A stretch of DNA of 64,000 nucleotides from Cyclobacteriaceae bacterium (GTDB lineage Bacteria; Bacteroidota; Bacteroidia; Cytophagales; Cyclobacteriaceae). The DNA lies in assembly GCA_028278225.1 (NCBI GenBank), contig JANQEU010000092.1, forward strand, positions 46,021-110,020, given 5' to 3'. The notes beneath the pieces were generated by a model, which worked only from the letters and a program-made list of their open reading frames with translations, was not told where the DNA came from and did no database searches. The translations under genes were made by a program, and so were the position numbers. Positions 18,701-26,690 of this stretch are shown here, piece by piece. Within the stretch, counting starts at the first letter, position 1; each line of letters starts with the position of its first letter.

Positions 18701-21700
18701 AGATATGCTTGAATCTGTTTACGATGTTGGAGGAGATGGCGTAGTAGATGATGCCGAACTTGTCAATGGCTTGACAGTTCAGACAGCAGTACCAGCAGCC
18801 GCGGACTTTACCGATGATCAGAATATATCGATAAGCGGAAATGGTGTGTCAATCGATAATGGTACCGGATTCTCCCTGGCGTTTAATGCCCCGGCAGCCG
18901 ATGGAGACCTTCTTACCTGGGACAATGGCAATAGCAGGTGGGATGCACTGGCCCCACCGCCACCATCTTTCCTTATGGGGTCGGCGGAAGATGCGAGTTC
19001 CATTGCATTTGGATCTTCCACACTGGTTGCCGCCCCGACGAGCAAAATAATTCAGGTGATTGACAATGATAACAACAGTGGGGGTGCTTTCCTTGCAGCA
19101 GCCACATATAATACTACGGATCTTACCACGAGTAAAAGTACGCTGGCCTTACTGGGTGCGAGAGGTACTCAGGGAGGGGAATCTCCAATCGGTACGGATG
19201 ATGTAATTGGTGAGATCTTATTCAATGGATGGGATGGCAGTAATTTTAACCAGGGAGCTTTCATTCAGGGAATTGCCACCCAGAACTGGGGAGCAAACAC
19301 AGGAACTGAACTGTCATTTGGAACTGCCCCCAACACGGGTGGGGGAGCTACCCAAAGGTTGTTGATCACAGATATCGGGGCGGTACATACTACCGGTGGC
19401 GACTTTGTGATAGAAGGTGATGGCGCAAATGCCAGGTCAATTGTTTTTACGGAAGGTGATCCCACGAGTGGTGAAGTTCTCGGGTTCAAAGCGCCTGATG
19501 ATATATTGAATACACCGGTTATATGGACACTACCTGATGGTGATGGTTTGGAAGCGGCAATAAATTCAGGTGACATTCTTGGAGCATTTGGTTTCGCCGG
19601 TTTTGATGGTTCAGACTTTCAAAATGGAGCAGCGATCACAGCAACGGCACTTGACAATTTTAATACCAATCTTGGCACAAGCCTGGAATTTTCAGTGACA
19701 CCTGCCGGAACGAGTGCCCTGGAGTCGCGTGCAATTTTGGATGAAACCGGTTTGATTTTGTTGGAAAGTGCTGGAAACTCGACAGCCTTTTCGATACAAA
19801 GCGGAGGAACTGTTAACGCGGCATCCATTACTGTTCCAAACAGTTTGGCAGCTCCTTATACATTGGAACTTCCGGTTGATGATGGGTTAGCGGGTCAGGT
19901 TTTGTCTACTAATGGTACAGGAATTCTAAGCTGGGTAAACAACGGATCAGGGTTCACATCTACTTACAACGATGATGGTGATAACCTGACGTTTGGAGGG
20001 TCTGGCGGACCGGCGGTCACCGAAAGCTCTCCCAATTACCAGTTAGGCGCTGTGGCTCCCAATGGACTTGCGGTTTTATCTGCATCTTCTTACGGTGTGG
20101 GGTCGGAAGTTCGTCTCTCAAGAGCTAATGGCTCGCAAGGAGGGGAATTACTTGTACAAAATGGAGAGGTAATAGGCGAAATTGCTTATATCGGATTTGA
20201 GTCCGGAGGTTCCTATCCTCTGGGAGCCGCAGTTCGTGCCTCAGCAAACGAAAACTGGACTTCCACTACAAATACAGGTACTTCCCTGTCATTTTATGCC
20301 ACGCCATCAGGAACAGGTACCCCTGTTGCAATGATGAACCTTGGTGATGATATCCTGTCACTTTCCGGTGACCTGGAACTGGCCAACGGGGTGGCGCGAA
20401 AAGTTTCAGTCGCAGATAACACCGGAGGAGGTGGTGATAATCTTGATATTTCAGCAGGAAGCAGTACCGGAGGTGGAGGTAACGGCGGAATATTGAACTT
20501 AAGAAGTGGTAATGGTAATGGAGCCGGTAATGGTGGAAATATACGATTGGAGCCCGGTACGGGGACGATCAATGGCTCAATAGACATGAGAGGGGTTACC
20601 CGGTTCGGTCAGACGGGTGCACTTCCCGGAGCGATCGAACTGGAAGATAACGGAGGAGCAAGTGCCGTGCGAATTCAGGCTGATGGTTCTTCCGGGGCTT
20701 ACACACTGACCTTGCCTCCCGCACAGGGTCTCACCGGACAGACCCTGATCAATAGTAATGGGGCCGGTACTTTAATCTGGCAGGATCCGGATTTTACAGT
20801 TGATGGCAGCGTTAACTACCAAAGTATTTCAGGAACTTTAGCGTCTTTGACATCGGGAACGGAGAATATATTAATCGGAACGAGTGCGGGAATTGGACTT
20901 ACAGCAGGTGAGAGTAATGTAATTCTGGGTAATGGCGCCGGTGCAGGTGTAACTGGAGCATTTGACAATGTGTTACTGGGAAGGGGTGCGAATTCAACCG
21001 GTGGTAATGAAAATATTGCAATGGGTCGTTTATCAAGCTCATCAGGAGGTTTTTCTATCGCGATTGGAAGATTTTCCGTTGGGGACCTGAACGGTGTTGC
21101 TCTTGGAGCTCAGGCTGAAGCGCGATCCGCAGGATCAGTCGCCCTCGGACAGGTAGCTACCGTTGGTACGGGATCTGATAATTCCATCGCAATCGGCAAC
21201 AGCGCCAACGTGCCGGCTGGTGTACTGGATGCTGTTGCAATTGGAGGTTCTGTCACGGCAAACGTTGATAACACGATTATCTTAGGAGACGGAGCTCCTG
21301 TCTATAGTGTTGGAATAGGCACTAGTGCACCTGCAACAACTCTGGATGTTAATGGGACCGTGAATTCTTCCGGTGACCTTACCGTAGGACCTTCAGCCGA
21401 AGTTCAACTAACAAGCGGCGGGAATATTAACGTTGCAGGCAATATCAACGCAAACGGAGGGAGCGTCAGTGCTTCAACGCTGGAGATCAGCAGTTCGACG
21501 GTAATAGATGGTTCCAGTAATTTCACAGGGTCAAGTGTGGATGTTGGGACGGGAAGTACGGTTTTAGCCAGTACCGGCGACATTACCTCCGTAGGTCATC
21601 TCACCAATACACCGTCAGGACCTTTGAGTGGAGCTTCGATTAATCCTGTTTCCCGTGTGGTCGTTGTAAATGGTGGCCCCAATATCCAGACGATAAATAA

Positions 21701-21875
21701 CGGAGTAGCTGGCAGGGAATTGATCCTGATTGCTACGGCAGTCACCACGATTGCACATGGTTCGGGGAATATTATTCTGAACGGCTCCACGAATTTCGTC
21801 ATGAATGCCAATGCAACGCTGCATTTGATTTATAACGGTACTAACTGGCTTGAAGTTGGCAGATCGCAACCATAA
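15723..21875 (+). CDS. Giant repeat-rich surface protein (adhesin/fibre-like)
   Basis: This 2050-residue protein has a signal peptide ending AYTQ near residue 26. An N-terminal module (YSAGINTETPNPNAVLHL, LLVYDSEDQSFYYWHDG) of a type common in Bacteroidota fibre proteins follows. Next come acidic DADADPNNE segments with five PQDVATKxYVD repeats (about 125-430), then eight nearly identical 75-residue repeats (about 445-1025). The long middle region has three FxGFDGSxFxxGAAI-type modules. At about 1750-1850 there are YadA-like head motifs (GVALGAQAEARSAGSVALGQ, SIAIGNSANVPAG). The end is a beta cap (LHLIYNGTNWLEVGRSQP). No T9SS sorting domain is visible at the C-terminus. It heads an operon with a type B T9SS cargo protein, a PorP/SprF protein and an OmpA protein. 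A cell-surface fibre or adhesin role is inferred from architecture. Confidence 0.75.
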   Translation: MKTARLVHRIAISAIIFLISVQAYTQQYSAGINTETPNPNAVLHLVSGADGKQGLLIPVMTGTERTNMPLTSADNGLLVYDSEDQSFYYWHDGWIKLRNSSDIDEVNDADADPNNEIQDLAKVLTEGNDAGGNTISNVANPTSPQDVATMAYVDNKSIDDADADAGNELISGGTLTGTDLEISDAGGTTIIDLSSLIDDADPDPLNEIQSLGQVLGEGNDAGGRLIVNAANPIDPQDVATKDYVDAQTGNQDLGSVLGLGNDAGSNAIVNVADPIDPQDVATKNYVDGLPVDDADADPNNEIELPIQAALDAGSFLQADGSGGVSYAPEADGDPTNELQNLSEILGIGNDAGGNSIINVSDPTDPQDVATKSYVDGKAVDDADPDATNELQNISEVLTVGNDAGGQAIANVADPTAAQEVATKNYVDTQADNQNASQVPVAPVGNLTSGDVQAALVELQGDIDADAGGDMLESVYDVGGDGVVDDAELVNGLTVQTAVPAGALFTDNQAAGAVSVTPVGNLTSGDVQAALVELQGDIDADAGGDMLESVYDVGGDGVVDDAELVNGLTVLTAVPAGALFTDNQAAGAVAVTPVGNLTSGDVQAALVELQGDIDADAGGDMLESVYDVGGDGVVDDAELVNGLTVQTAVPAGALFTDNQAAGAVAVTPVGNLTSGDVQAALVELQGDIDADAGGDMLESVYDVGGDGVVDDAELVNGLTVQTAVPAGALFTDNQAAGAVAVTPVGNLTSGDVQAALVELQGDIDSDAGGDMLESVYDVGGDGVVDDAELVNGLTVQTAVPAGALFTDNQAAGAVAVTPVGNLTSGDVQAALVELQGDIDADAGGDMLESVYDVGGDGVVDDAELVNGLTVQTAVPAGALFTDNQAAGAVAVTPVGNLTSGDVQAALVELQGDIDSDAGGDMLESVYDVGGDGVVDDAELVNGLTVQTAVPAGALFTDNQAAGAVAVTPVGNLTSGDVQAALVELQGDIDADAGGDMLESVYDVGGDGVVDDAELVNGLTVQTAVPAAADFTDDQNISISGNGVSIDNGTGFSLAFNAPAADGDLLTWDNGNSRWDALAPPPPSFLMGSAEDASSIAFGSSTLVAAPTSKIIQVIDNDNNSGGAFLAAATYNTTDLTTSKSTLALLGARGTQGGESPIGTDDVIGEILFNGWDGSNFNQGAFIQGIATQNWGANTGTELSFGTAPNTGGGATQRLLITDIGAVHTTGGDFVIEGDGANARSIVFTEGDPTSGEVLGFKAPDDILNTPVIWTLPDGDGLEAAINSGDILGAFGFAGFDGSDFQNGAAITATALDNFNTNLGTSLEFSVTPAGTSALESRAILDETGLILLESAGNSTAFSIQSGGTVNAASITVPNSLAAPYTLELPVDDGLAGQVLSTNGTGILSWVNNGSGFTSTYNDDGDNLTFGGSGGPAVTESSPNYQLGAVAPNGLAVLSASSYGVGSEVRLSRANGSQGGELLVQNGEVIGEIAYIGFESGGSYPLGAAVRASANENWTSTTNTGTSLSFYATPSGTGTPVAMMNLGDDILSLSGDLELANGVARKVSVADNTGGGGDNLDISAGSSTGGGGNGGILNLRSGNGNGAGNGGNIRLEPGTGTINGSIDMRGVTRFGQTGALPGAIELEDNGGASAVRIQADGSSGAYTLTLPPAQGLTGQTLINSNGAGTLIWQDPDFTVDGSVNYQSISGTLASLTSGTENILIGTSAGIGLTAGESNVILGNGAGAGVTGAFDNVLLGRGANSTGGNENIAMGRLSSSSGGFSIAIGRFSVGDLNGVALGAQAEARSAGSVALGQVATVGTGSDNSIAIGNSANVPAGVLDAVAIGGSVTANVDNTIILGDGAPVYSVGIGTSAPATTLDVNGTVNSSGDLTVGPSAEVQLTSGGNINVAGNINANGGSVSASTLEISSSTVIDGSSNFTGSSVDVGTGSTVLASTGDITSVGHLTNTPSGPLSGASINPVSRVVVVNGGPNIQTINNGVAGRELILIATAVTTIAHGSGNIILNGSTNFVMNANATLHLIYNGTNWLEVGRSQP
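16096..17010 (+). repeat. Five degenerate PQDVATKxYVD protein repeats
   Basis: Within the adhesin gene, a module of about 45-75 codons recurs five times. Each has GNDAGG or GNDAGS, a short I-x-N-(V/A)-(A/S)-(N/D)-P stretch, then PQDVATKxYVD or a close variant (the last reads AAQEVATKNYVD). Copies are preceded by DADPDxxNE-type acidic runs that could bind calcium. Spacing is uneven and DNA identity is modest, so this array is older than the 225-bp array beside it. Confidence 0.75.
17055..18800 (+). repeat. Eight tandem 225-bp (75-codon) repeats
   Basis: The unit beginning AACCTTACATCCGGTGATGT starts at 17055, 17280, 17505, 17730, 17955, 18180, 18405 and 18630, an exact 225-bp period. Each encodes NLTSGDVQAALVELQGDID then AGGDMLESVYDVGGDG, VVDDAELVNGLTVQTAVPAG and LFTDNQAAGAVAVTPVG. 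The last unit diverges after TAVPA near 18800. Between copies most DNA differences are silent (for example GAGCTCCAG, GAGTTACAG and GAACTACAG for ELQ). Amino-acid changes are few: DADAGG or DSDAGG, and one Q to L. In-frame copy-number change by recombination would lengthen or shorten the protein by 75 residues. Confidence 0.95.
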
Positions 21876-21885
21876 AATTGGAGAA

Positions 21886-23136
21886 GTGAGATTTCATATT
21901 TTAACCATACTACTGTTAGCTGCTGTATGTGGCTCGTTCGCCCAGGATTCCGGTTTTGGTGACAGCACGTCGTTCTTTCTGGGGGGTGAAGCAAAATTCT
22001 TTGCAGGTGGAAATACCACCTTCAATGGTTCATTGTCCAATAATGGTACTATTGTAAGTTTCAGCGATCTGGATTTCACCGATATCAGACAGACAGGCGA
22101 TCTGAAATTTGTAGGCGACGAGGATCAGCAGTTGGTTGGTGATACGTTGTTTACCTCAGTTTTTAAGGTGGACAAAATGTCCGGGGATCTCCTGCTCCTA
22201 AGTGACAGGGTCTTTGTTACGGACTCCCTGGATGTAAGTGAGGGACAGATCCAGGCCGAAGAGGGGGTCTTTGTTGTTCGGGCCAACACTATGAGTGATG
22301 GGATGGGTTTTGTTGTGGGTCCAATGTTTGGTCAGCGGGCTACCGGGTCTGACTTATTGACTTTCCCGGTTGGTGTTAACGATTTGAGAAATTACCTGAC
22401 CATTTACAATCTGGATAGTGACAGTGCAATAGTAAGAGTGGAATGCATTGCACCGGATCCCCAAAACCTTGAAGGGAGATTGGATGAAGAAATGTCCGGA
22501 TTGGGTGAAGAAGCAGGATGGACCATTCAATTGGTTGGAGGTGATTCCACTACGGGAGAACTTCAAATTGATTATTCCGGGATTGATTTAGCACAATTTG
22601 AATCAGAAATAGAATCGGATTACTATAAACCAGTGATTGTCATATTGTATCCGGGGGATTCAGTTTTCAGGGCACTGGAAAATCCTTCCGATCCAATTGA
22701 ACGAATAGATCTACCTTCTTTGAACGCTGGCATTGTTACCACTACTGAAAGTATCAGGATTACCCGTGATCAGGTCCGGTTGCTGATGGCTTTGATCCCG
22801 GTACCTGTTGATCCGGTGTTATATATTCCTGATGCTTTTGCTCCGGCATCACTGGCGGAAGAGAATCGTATTTTCAGACCTTTCTTTGAAGGCGGAGGGG
22901 CAGAAATTACGGAGATCGTCATGGTGGTGTGGGATGCTTTCGGTGCCGAAGTTTACAACAAAAGGGGTTCCGGTCTGGATTTTGACAATACTACTTTTGG
23001 ATGGGATGGGATGTTATCAACAGGATTACCTGCGCCGGACGGTGTCTATAATTATCAAATTACCGTCGCAATTGATGATACCAGCAACCCTGATTTCCCA
23101 AGGACTGAGGTGGGAGGAGTATTATTAGTGAGATAA
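21886..23136 (+). CDS. T9SS type B (CHU_C/gliding-type) cargo protein
   Basis: I start this protein of about 416 residues at the GTG at 21886, which directly precedes the signal peptide RFHILTILLLAAVCGSFAQ and follows GGAGAA. The frame stays open to a TTG at 21850 inside the previous gene, but that would put charged residues before the signal. The middle is beta-rich with repeated DSTS/GDxxL motifs and VFVTDSLDVSEGQIQ. The last 100 residues (YIPDAFAPAS, VWDAFGAEVYNKRG, FGWDGM, APDGVYNYQITV) are the gliding/CHU_C domain that sends proteins through the type IX system, the type B signal. It lies 10 bp after the adhesin gene and 2 bp before the porP gene. Confidence 0.85.
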   Translation: MRFHILTILLLAAVCGSFAQDSGFGDSTSFFLGGEAKFFAGGNTTFNGSLSNNGTIVSFSDLDFTDIRQTGDLKFVGDEDQQLVGDTLFTSVFKVDKMSGDLLLLSDRVFVTDSLDVSEGQIQAEEGVFVVRANTMSDGMGFVVGPMFGQRATGSDLLTFPVGVNDLRNYLTIYNLDSDSAIVRVECIAPDPQNLEGRLDEEMSGLGEEAGWTIQLVGGDSTTGELQIDYSGIDLAQFESEIESDYYKPVIVILYPGDSVFRALENPSDPIERIDLPSLNAGIVTTTESIRITRDQVRLLMALIPVPVDPVLYIPDAFAPASLAEENRIFRPFFEGGGAEITEIVMVVWDAFGAEVYNKRGSGLDFDNTTFGWDGMLSTGLPAPDGVYNYQITVAIDDTSNPDFPRTEVGGVLLVR

Positions 23137-23138
23137 AA

Positions 23139-24188
23139 ATGAATAGAATATTTATCACCATAGGGAGTCTAATGGCATGTTTGCTGACGTTGGGGCAGGA
23201 AAGTCAGTTTTCGCAATACTTTGCCAGCTCCACCATCACCAATGCAGCTTTTGTAGGCGTCATTCCCAACTTGTCCTTCAATACCAATTACAGGAGTAAC
23301 TGGACCAAAAATTCCGATGAATTTTCCGAGATCATGCAGGGTACTTTCACTTACCCGTTCAAGCGTGTTACCAGCCGTGATTTTCAAATTGGAGGTGCAG
23401 GTTTGACTTTTTTCAGGGAAAGAAGGGGATTTGGAGGTCTTTACACCACACAAAAAGTATTGTTTACGGGAGCTTACAGAATGCGTCTTTCGCAGATCTA
23501 TCATCAATATATTGTTTTTGGACTACAGGGTGGTTTTGTACAAACCGCACTGGACGGAAATCAATTGAGATGGGGATCTCAGTTCAACCGGTTTTTAGCC
23601 AGTGCCGGCGGTTTTGATGGTAGCCGCACGGGTGAAAATCTTTCACAGAATAAACACGGTTACCCCGTTTTTAATTTTGGAATTGTCTATTCCACTTTCG
23701 ACAATGAAAATACTTACATCCGGGATCGTAGCGTGGTTTTGGGATTGGGCATCGACAATCTTAATCGACCTGATGTTTCGCTGGATGGTTCCGTAGCCTC
23801 TCACAAACCGCGAACTTACCGTTTGTTCGGTACGGCCAAATTTCCTATGAACCCCAGGGTGTTCATTCACCCTTCCGCCTACATACTTTACCAGGGTGGA
23901 AGCGACCAGGTTAATCTGGGTACATACTTTTCCACGCTTGCCAGCTCGGTGCGGTCCCAAACGGCGGTAGTCCTGCAAGTGGGTTATTGGTACAGAACAC
24001 ATGACGGACATATTATTATGGCCGGAACCCAGGTTGACAATATTCGTCTTGGTATTAGTTATGATACAAATAAACAGGCATTTGGGGCAGAGGACCTTGG
24101 AAAGGATACACCATCATTCGAGATTTCATTAACTTACAACCTGGATTTAGCCAATCCGTTAAGAAGCGTGCCGAGTCCCATTTTATAA
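23139..24188 (+). CDS. PorP/SprF-family outer-membrane protein
   Basis: This 349-residue barrel protein has a signal ending LGQE near residue 22. The opening QFSQYFASSTITNAAFVG followed by FNTNYRSNW is the PorP/SprF hallmark, and many short transmembrane strands follow (HQYIVFGLQGGFVQ, HIIMAGTQVDNIRLGISYD, PSFEISLTYNLDL). PorP/SprF proteins are usually encoded beside a type B T9SS cargo gene and are thought to anchor or help export that cargo, as SprF does for SprB in gliding Flavobacterium. Its place right after a type B cargo gene fits that role. The stop and the next ATG are adjacent. Confidence 0.9.
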   Translation: MNRIFITIGSLMACLLTLGQESQFSQYFASSTITNAAFVGVIPNLSFNTNYRSNWTKNSDEFSEIMQGTFTYPFKRVTSRDFQIGGAGLTFFRERRGFGGLYTTQKVLFTGAYRMRLSQIYHQYIVFGLQGGFVQTALDGNQLRWGSQFNRFLASAGGFDGSRTGENLSQNKHGYPVFNFGIVYSTFDNENTYIRDRSVVLGLGIDNLNRPDVSLDGSVASHKPRTYRLFGTAKFPMNPRVFIHPSAYILYQGGSDQVNLGTYFSTLASSVRSQTAVVLQVGYWYRTHDGHIIMAGTQVDNIRLGISYDTNKQAFGAEDLGKDTPSFEISLTYNLDLANPLRSVPSPIL

Positions 24189-26429
24189 ATGAGACGGATA
24201 CTCATAATTTACATATCTCTTGTATTTGCCCAGGTGAGTATTGCGCAATCCATTCCAAAATTAATGGAGCTGGCAGACACGCTTTACCAGGCCAATCACT
24301 ATCTGGAAGCCATCGAGTTTTATGATAAAATATCGTCGATCGACAAGGAGAATTATTTTGCGCGATACAGATTGGGTTTTTGCTATAACCGGACATTGCA
24401 GTATGAAAAAGCCAAGGATGTATTTCTCGATCTCGGATTAGCCACAGGTCACGAATTCCAGGCGCAATCCCTTTATTATTACGCAAATGTCTTAAAGCTG
24501 GAAGGAAACTTCGAAGTGGCGGATTCGATATTTGAAAGTCTGATCGCACTGCCAAGTGCCGAGCCACATTTGATCGAACTTTCCCGGAAACAAAAGGAAG
24601 GTTGTCTACTGGCGATGAGACAGGAACAGGTCGACAGGGGATTTACCGTGGAGGCAATGGAAGACCTCAACTCTAAATACCACGATTTTGGTGCTATAAT
24701 CAATCCCTCGAACAAAGAACTTGTATTTGCAACTACCCGTAATTTACCAGGCATTCAATATGAAGGAAGTCAGTATGAGGGGTTATTGCCGGACCTGGTG
24801 GCATTCAGGAGGACCAGTAGCGGGAGGTGGCGGATGGCTTCATCCCAGCAACACTTCTCGTCGCTTAATACACATTGGTCAGAGGGATCAGGAACTTTCA
24901 CGCATGATGGTAACACCTTCTACTATTCATCCTGCCGAGGGGAGGATGGCACGGACTGTGCCATCATGGTCAGCTACCTGATTGACGGCGATTGGTCACG
25001 TCCTGCTGCACTAAACCAGTATATCAACGAACCCGGTTCCGAAAATAAGCAACCCAATATTTCACAGGGAGGAGATACCTTGTTTTTTAGTTCGGACAGA
25101 CCCGGAGGTTTTGGAGGCAGCGACATCTGGATGAGCCTGAAAGGGCTTGGCGAGGAGTCCTGGACTCCGGCAATCAACATGGGGGAGGTCATCAATACAC
25201 CTGAAAATGAAATTACACCTTACTACTCCTCTGCCTACAATTGTTTGCTTTTTGCAAGCAATGGCCATGTTGGCTATGGTGGCTATGACCTGTTTGCGGC
25301 TAAAGGGGAATCATTTTTCGAGCCTGAGATCTATAACCTGGGTTATCCGTTCAACTCCACACTGGATGATACCTATTTTGCCATCTCCGACACTGTCGGT
25401 TTTTTATCTTCCAATCGCGCAGATCGGAGACTTCTCAATTTGTATAGCTTCCCGGTAAGCAATGAAAAATTGTTTTTGTCAACACTGATATCGGGTGAAT
25501 CGCTTATTGATTCGCGGATCATTGCTAAATACAGGAGCATACAATCTCTCGATCTTACCACGTTTCGGGTAGAGGACTACCAGGGTTACGACCTTTTCGA
25601 GCCTGTAAAAAGAGAGAAACCAAAACCGCCGATCGTGGCTGCGGCCGAACCCGAACCTGAAGAAGATTCAGTAGTTGCTCAGCTACCTGTAGCTTCCCTG
25701 TTATTTGAGAATAAGGGGTCCAGTGAATTTCATTATGAAAAGCTTTATTTCGACTTTGGTGAATCCAAACTAAGAAGAGCTTCAGAGATTGCCTTGGAGG
25801 ATTTGGCCAGGCAGCTTGCCGACATAGAATTTGAGGAAATAGATATCCTGGCATTCACCGATAGCGTGGGAAACCACGATTACAACCTCGAATTGAGCGA
25901 GACCCGTGGCAACAATGCATTGAATTACCTTATGTCATTGGGTATCCCATCAGGGAAGTTAAGGGTTCTCGCAAGGGGAGAACACCATCATGGCAATACA
26001 AAGGACGATTGGTTGACACGTGTTCTCAGTCGCAAGGTCGAAGTTGTTATTAAGTCCAAGGATCCCCTGGAACTGCGTACCGCTAAAACCTACCTGGTGC
26101 GACAGAACAATATTTTAAACAATATTTCAAATCTTCTGGGTGTCGGAACGGGTGAACTGGAAAAAATGAACGGGCCTCTGGAAGGGACAATCCTGGCTGG
26201 TTCCACATTACGAATTCCCTCAGTCAGCCGCCATCCGTATCTTCAGCAGTTTTTGGAGTCTGACGGGCTTACCAATTCGTTTTTTACGTATCGTGTCAGG
26301 GGGGGTGAGACACTGGCCAGTATCGCTGATAAGTACGGAACACTGGAGGAATTACTGGCCGAAATCAATCAACTGGATCGCGAGCCCCTCAGTGGGGAAC
26401 GTATTATCATTTATAAGATCAGCTTTTAG
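24189..26429 (+). CDS. OmpA-family protein with TPR, PD40 and LysM-like parts
   Basis: This 746-residue exported protein starts with a signal ending SIAQ. Residues about 20-150 form TPR helices (ADTLYQANHYLEAIEFYDK, YYANVLKLEGNFEVADSIFE). Residues 165-430 hold PD40/WD40-like beta-propeller blades (LFFSSDRPGGFGGSDIWMS, LLFASNGHVGYGGYDLFA). Residues about 515-625 are an OmpA C-terminal domain that binds peptidoglycan (LYFDFGESKLRRASEIAL, AFTDSVGNHDYNLELSETRG). The tail YRVRGGETLASIADKYGTLE resembles LysM. TPR-PD40-OmpA proteins accompany PorP/SprF genes throughout the phylum. It probably tethers the outer-membrane assembly to the cell wall. Last gene of the surface operon. Confidence 0.9.
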   Translation: MRRILIIYISLVFAQVSIAQSIPKLMELADTLYQANHYLEAIEFYDKISSIDKENYFARYRLGFCYNRTLQYEKAKDVFLDLGLATGHEFQAQSLYYYANVLKLEGNFEVADSIFESLIALPSAEPHLIELSRKQKEGCLLAMRQEQVDRGFTVEAMEDLNSKYHDFGAIINPSNKELVFATTRNLPGIQYEGSQYEGLLPDLVAFRRTSSGRWRMASSQQHFSSLNTHWSEGSGTFTHDGNTFYYSSCRGEDGTDCAIMVSYLIDGDWSRPAALNQYINEPGSENKQPNISQGGDTLFFSSDRPGGFGGSDIWMSLKGLGEESWTPAINMGEVINTPENEITPYYSSAYNCLLFASNGHVGYGGYDLFAAKGESFFEPEIYNLGYPFNSTLDDTYFAISDTVGFLSSNRADRRLLNLYSFPVSNEKLFLSTLISGESLIDSRIIAKYRSIQSLDLTTFRVEDYQGYDLFEPVKREKPKPPIVAAAEPEPEEDSVVAQLPVASLLFENKGSSEFHYEKLYFDFGESKLRRASEIALEDLARQLADIEFEEIDILAFTDSVGNHDYNLELSETRGNNALNYLMSLGIPSGKLRVLARGEHHHGNTKDDWLTRVLSRKVEVVIKSKDPLELRTAKTYLVRQNNILNNISNLLGVGTGELEKMNGPLEGTILAGSTLRIPSVSRHPYLQQFLESDGLTNSFFTYRVRGGETLASIADKYGTLEELLAEINQLDREPLSGERIIIYKISF

Positions 26430-26690
26430 TATTTGCAAGGATATTGATCGACATGATGGTCAGACTCAGCAAAACATGGCAAGGGAAAAGGGCGACGAAC
26501 AATCAAACCTGTGATACTGAATCAGCCAACATCTAAATGGTATTCTGAACTCGTTTCGGAATCCACCTGACCGATCGTTTTTTGAAATTGAAGCAAATCA
26601 GCGAGGGAACGGAAAGGTGCGGAATCCGTAACATTTCAATTGGGGTGTCGGAATAGCGGATGAGAGATGGAGGTACACGGGCCTTTTATA

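Noticed and set aside
17055..18800. CRISPR-like array
   Set aside because: The period is 225 bp, units are in frame with a long coding region and there are no unique spacers.
15723..21875. Several minus-strand ORFs of 60-100 codons inside the adhesin gene
   Set aside because: They are frame shadows caused by the biased composition of the repeats; none has a start region, signal or motif, and the plus-strand reading is continuous.
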